This document shows positions 11,323 through 14,061 of a stretch of DNA of 14,061 nucleotides, in pieces (within the stretch, counting starts at the first letter, position 1; each line of letters starts with the position of its first letter). The notes below the pieces were generated by a model that was given only the letters and a program-made list of their open reading frames with translations, had not been told where the DNA came from and did not search any database. The DNA is from CAZDGK01 sp964505035 (lineage in GTDB: Bacteria; Patescibacteriota; Saccharimonadia; UBA4664): assembly GCA_964505035.1 (NCBI GenBank), contig CAZDGK010000032.1:1-14061 (forward strand), in the 5' to 3' direction. Made by a program: the position numbers and the translations under genes.

Positions 11323-12903
11323 GTTCAGAGAGCGGACCATAAACTCTTTGAGCCGGGTGACGGCGAAGTGCGCTTCCGCTAGCTGCATGAGGTAGCACGG
11401 TATGCCATAAGCGGCCAGTCCAATGAGGGCAATGAGAGCGAACTTGGGGGCCAGGGTGGCGAACCCGCGGTCAGCGGCGTAGAGCGGCAAGAGGCGCGAG
11501 ATGGTGATATAGAGAACGGGCGCCATAATGGTGCCGGCCAGGACCATGGGGCCCACGCCGCGCAGGATCTGGCGCTCGCCGAAGTTGCCAAAGCGGCGGT
11601 GCAGGATGACCATGAGAGACAGGGTTTCGGCGGCGGCCACTAGACTGGCGGCCATGGCTAGACCAACCACACCATACAGATGTGACAAGGCTAGGCTGAG
11701 GCCAATGTTGACCGGGATACTGGCCAGGCTGAGATAGAACGGCGTGCGGGTATCCTGCATGGCGTAGTAGACGCGCGAAACGAGCATGAAGAGGCTGGTA
11801 AAGACGATGGTGCCGGCAAACCAGCCGAGGGTGTTGGCGGTGTCGAGCGAGCCAGAGCCGTAGAGCAGGCGCACAATATAGCCGCGGGCGATGACGGCGA
11901 AGATGGCGGCCGGGATGGCCAAAAAGAGGATCATGCGAGCGGTGGTGACATAGGTATGGATGAGGTCTTCACGCTGGCCGGCAGAGGCGCGGGCGGCCAG
12001 GCGCGGGAAGACGGCTGTGGTGATGGAGCTGGCGATCAGCACCAGCGGCACGTTTTTGAGATTGTTGGCGTAGGTAAAGGCGGCGATGGAGCCGGGCTTG
12101 AGCAGCGAACCGATCATGGTTTCGACGGCGTAGTGGACCTGGTCGATGCCCTGATCGATGCTGCGCGGAGCCATGAGCTTGAGGGTCTGGCGCACACCAG
12201 CCAGGCGCAGATTGAGGATAAATTGGTAGCGGAAGCCCAGACCATAGAGGCCGGCGGCTTGCAGCAGCGCCTGGAGCATGACGCCGATGACAACACCCCA
12301 GGCCACCCCATAGATGCCGTGGGCCGGCGCCAGCCAGAGGATGCCCGCAATAATGCCCAGATTGTAGAACACGCCGGCCAGCGAAAAGATGAGAAACCGG
12401 TTGAAGGCCTGCTGGACGCTGCCAAGCACGCTCGAGACGGCGAAGAGAATTGGGGTAACCAGCATGATGCGGGTGAGGTCGACGATGAGCTGGTGGCGCT
12501 GCGGGTCAAAGCCGGGTGTCAGCAGCGTGGTGAGCGGATCGGCAAAGATGCCGATGATGATACCGACGGCGATGGTGCCGAGCACGAGCAGATTGAGGAG
12601 GGTGGAGGTGACGCGCCAGGCGGTGGCGCGCTCATCGCGCTGCAGGTGCTCGGTGAGGACCGGGATGAAGGCGACGGCAAAAGCGCCGGAGACGAGCAGG
12701 GTGAAGAGGATTTCGGGCAGCCGGAAGGCGGCATTGTAGGCGTCGGCCGTGGGACCAATGCCAAAGTGCGCCACCAGCAGACGGTCGCGCAGCAGGCCGA
12801 ACAAGCGGCTGAGGAGGTAGGCACCTGAGATGATGAGGGCGGACGCGCCGACAGTACGAGTTTGGTTGGCGCGACTGAGCAGCCGCTTCGCCTGGTTTAC
12901 CAT
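11314..12903 (-). CDS. murJ: Lipid II flippase MurJ (MviN family)
   Basis: Multi-pass membrane transporter of the MOP superfamily that flips lipid II to the outer face for peptidoglycan synthesis. At 529 aa it has the usual length. The N-terminal signature is clear: SGAYLLSRLFGLLRDRLLVAHFG, DAYNAAFRLPEILFTLLVSG and AFIPVLTEHLQ. Later come DLTRIMLVTPILFAVSSVLGSVQQAFNRF, DQVHYAVETMIGSLL and YYAMQDTRTPFYLSL, matching MviN family blocks. About 13-14 hydrophobic helices are visible. The ATG at 12901-12903 has no Shine-Dalgarno. It overlaps the stop of a 13-codon upstream frame that begins near the predicted transcript start, so reinitiation may be used. It follows ftsH on the same strand with a promoter between. 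Confidence 0.95.
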   Translation of the reverse strand: MVNQAKRLLSRANQTRTVGASALIISGAYLLSRLFGLLRDRLLVAHFGIGPTADAYNAAFRLPEILFTLLVSGAFAVAFIPVLTEHLQRDERATAWRVTSTLLNLLVLGTIAVGIIIGIFADPLTTLLTPGFDPQRHQLIVDLTRIMLVTPILFAVSSVLGSVQQAFNRFLIFSLAGVFYNLGIIAGILWLAPAHGIYGVAWGVVIGVMLQALLQAAGLYGLGFRYQFILNLRLAGVRQTLKLMAPRSIDQGIDQVHYAVETMIGSLLKPGSIAAFTYANNLKNVPLVLIASSITTAVFPRLAARASAGQREDLIHTYVTTARMILFLAIPAAIFAVIARGYIVRLLYGSGSLDTANTLGWFAGTIVFTSLFMLVSRVYYAMQDTRTPFYLSLASIPVNIGLSLALSHLYGVVGLAMAASLVAAAETLSLMVILHRRFGNFGERQILRGVGPMVLAGTIMAPVLYITISRLLPLYAADRGFATLAPKFALIALIGLAAYGIPCYLMQLAEAHFAVTRLKEFMVRSLNLT

Positions 12904-12938
12904 GTTGGTTTGGTCCGCGTGAGTGTCTGGAGGATCAT
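12897..12938 (-). CDS. Possible 13-codon upstream ORF overlapping the murJ start
   Basis: ATG at 12936-12938 followed by MILQTLTRTKPTW and TAA at 12897-12899. The TGG-TAA end overlaps the murJ ATG region in another frame. The ATG lies 9 nt after the TATAAT at 12948-12953, so it would be nearly leaderless, like lepA. It may serve to deliver ribosomes to murJ, which lacks a Shine-Dalgarno. Short frames of this length occur by chance. Confidence 0.35.
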   Translation of the reverse strand: MILQTLTRTKPTW

Positions 12939-12947
12939 GCTGGGCTC

Positions 12948-12953
12948 ATTATA
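12948..12953 (-). promoter_or_regulatory. -10 box upstream of murJ
   Basis: Minus strand TATAAT in the 85-bp ftsH-murJ gap; no good -35 at 16-18 nt. No ftsH terminator is visible, so read-through is also possible. Confidence 0.55.
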
Positions 12954-12988
12954 CGCGGGTTGGCTGCAGGCGGGTACGATTTTGGTGG

Positions 12989-14061
12989 CTAGACCGCGGC
13001 GGGGCTGCCGGAAATGTCGGGGCCGATGTCTTGCGGCTCGGTCTGATCCTCGCGAGGGTCGTTCTTGGCAGGCTTGGCGGGACGCTCGCCTACGAGCTCG
13101 ATGAACTCGTCTTTGTCGATGACCTCGTCCTTGATGAGCTTGGCGGCAATCTTATTGACCTGTTCGCGGTGGCTGGCGACGGTTTCGCGGGCGCGGTTAG
13201 CGGCCTCTGCGATAAGGGCGGCTACTTCGTCGTCGATTTGCTTGGCTACATCTTCGGAGTAGTTGCGTGGCTCTCCCAGCTCGCGGCCCAGGAACACGGC
13301 GTCATGCTGAGAGCCAAACACGCGGTTGGGGAGCTTGGCGCTCATGCCATTGTCCATGATCATGTGCCGAGCTACTTGGGTGGCCTTCTGAAGGTCGTTG
13401 CTGGCGCCATCGGTAATCTCGCCGAAGACCACTTGCTCAGCCATGCGGCCACCCAGCATGACGGCTAGGTCGTCTTTGTAGTCGGCTACGGAAGTGAGGT
13501 GACGGTCCTCCTCGGGCAGCTGCCAGGTCCAACCGCCGGCGCGGCCACGGGAGATGATGGAGATCTTGTTGACCGGGTGAGCGTTGGGCAGGATGTGAGC
13601 TACAATGGCATGGCCGGCCTCGTGGAAGGCGGTGATTTCCTTCTCCTTGACGTTCATGACGTGTGTCTTGCGCTCTGGTCCCATGAGGACCTTCTCGAGC
13701 GAGACGGTGAGGTCATGATGGGTGATTTTCTTCTGGTCGAGGCGGGCAGCTAGAATAGCGGCCTCGTTCATGAGGTTTTCGAGGTCAGCGCCAGAGAAGC
13801 CGGGGGTTTTCTTGGCAATTTCGTCGAGATCAGCGCTACCTTCGAGCGGCTTGCCGGTCGAATGGACTTCCAGGATGGCCTTGCGGCTGCGGTAATCGGG
13901 CGAGTCGAGGGTGACGCGGCGGTCGAAGCGGCCGGGACGGAGGAGGGCCGGGTCGAGGACGTCGGGACGGTTGGTGGCAGCCATCACGATGACGTTGGTC
14001 CCCTGCTCGAAGCCGTCCATCTCGACCAGGATCTGGTTGAGGGTCTGCTCGCGCTCGTCGT
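12989..14061 (-). CDS. ftsH: ATP-dependent zinc metalloprotease FtsH, C-terminal part
   Basis: Membrane-anchored AAA+ protease degrading misfolded membrane and short-lived cytosolic proteins. 356 residues are visible; the N-terminal TM helices and Walker motifs lie beyond the window end. The piece starts in DEREQTLNQILVEMDGF. It contains the second region of homology ATNRPDVLDPALLRPGRFDR with the arginine fingers, GFSGADLENLMNEAA, the zinc motif HEAGH within ITAFHEAGHAIVAHI, and the third zinc ligand Asp in SNDLQKATQVARHMI. The tail after the protease domain is short, acidic and Pro-rich (about 25 residues, ending SGSPAAV). A WTW segment replaces the more usual YT in the SRGRAGG-x-T block. 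Stop TAG at 12989-12991. Confidence 0.97.
   Translation of the reverse strand, partial: DEREQTLNQILVEMDGFEQGTNVIVMAATNRPDVLDPALLRPGRFDRRVTLDSPDYRSRKAILEVHSTGKPLEGSADLDEIAKKTPGFSGADLENLMNEAAILAARLDQKKITHHDLTVSLEKVLMGPERKTHVMNVKEKEITAFHEAGHAIVAHILPNAHPVNKISIISRGRAGGWTWQLPEEDRHLTSVADYKDDLAVMLGGRMAEQVVFGEITDGASNDLQKATQVARHMIMDNGMSAKLPNRVFGSQHDAVFLGRELGEPRNYSEDVAKQIDDEVAALIAEAANRARETVASHREQVNKIAAKLIKDEVIDKDEFIELVGERPAKPAKNDPREDQTEPQDIGPDISGSPAAV

Noticed and set aside
11956..12828. 290-codon plus-strand frame opposite murJ
   Set aside because: Antisense of a recognised MurJ; very polar Gly/Asp/Glu shadow with no signals.

Overview
The window looks like a chromosomal segment of a GC-rich bacterium with small, compact genes, most plausibly a Candidate Phyla Radiation (Patescibacteria) lineage. 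The reasons are a short HrcA (231 aa) and short GrpE (149 aa), several leaderless-type starts, and many small lineage-specific envelope proteins around conserved housekeeping genes. The phylum cannot be fixed from sequence reading alone. TGA is used as a stop codon in several genes, so there is no sign of a TGA recoding. A 100-N scaffold gap (7726-7825) interrupts the window.

Layout. 1-4160 (minus strand) is a split heat-shock locus. hrcA and grpE overlap by one base and sit behind a CIRCE operator. dnaK lies about 2 kb further on, with its own promoter and two CIRCE operators. Between them are three accessory genes: two paralogous lipoproteins (lipA- and lipB-like; my labels) and a protein with three predicted helix-turn-helix motifs. 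A PadR-like regulator lies just upstream of hrcA, and its last codons run through the hrcA operator. 4695-6481 (minus) holds three envelope genes: a secreted helical protein, a Pro-rich single-pass membrane protein (ATGA overlap) and a cupredoxin-like domain on a Pro/Thr stalk. 6544-7725 (plus) holds a two-TM membrane protein and a peroxiredoxin cut by the gap. 7826-8283 (minus) is a YcxB-like membrane protein cut by the same gap. 8439-10358 (minus) is lepA with an unusual palindromic insertion in its GTPase domain. 10416-11261 holds three tiny genes. 11314-12903 (minus) is murJ and 12989-14061 (minus) is the C-terminal part of ftsH.

Themes. Promoters and terminators are packed very tightly: a -35 inside the previous gene's terminator hairpin, and another made of the last codons of murJ. 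Two initiation styles coexist. hrcA, the padR-like gene, the Pro-rich membrane protein and lepA start with ATG 6-8 nt after a -10 box and lack a Shine-Dalgarno. Other genes have a Shine-Dalgarno and often start with TTG. HrcA should repress both heat-shock units. MurJ, FtsH and LepA serve wall precursor export, membrane proteolysis and translation. The most novel items are the lepA palindromic insert, the paired lipoprotein leaders with 5'-terminal hairpins, the triple-HTH protein, the 33-bp AT-rich inverted repeat after lepA (possibly dif-like) and a 13-codon leaderless ORF overlapping the murJ start.
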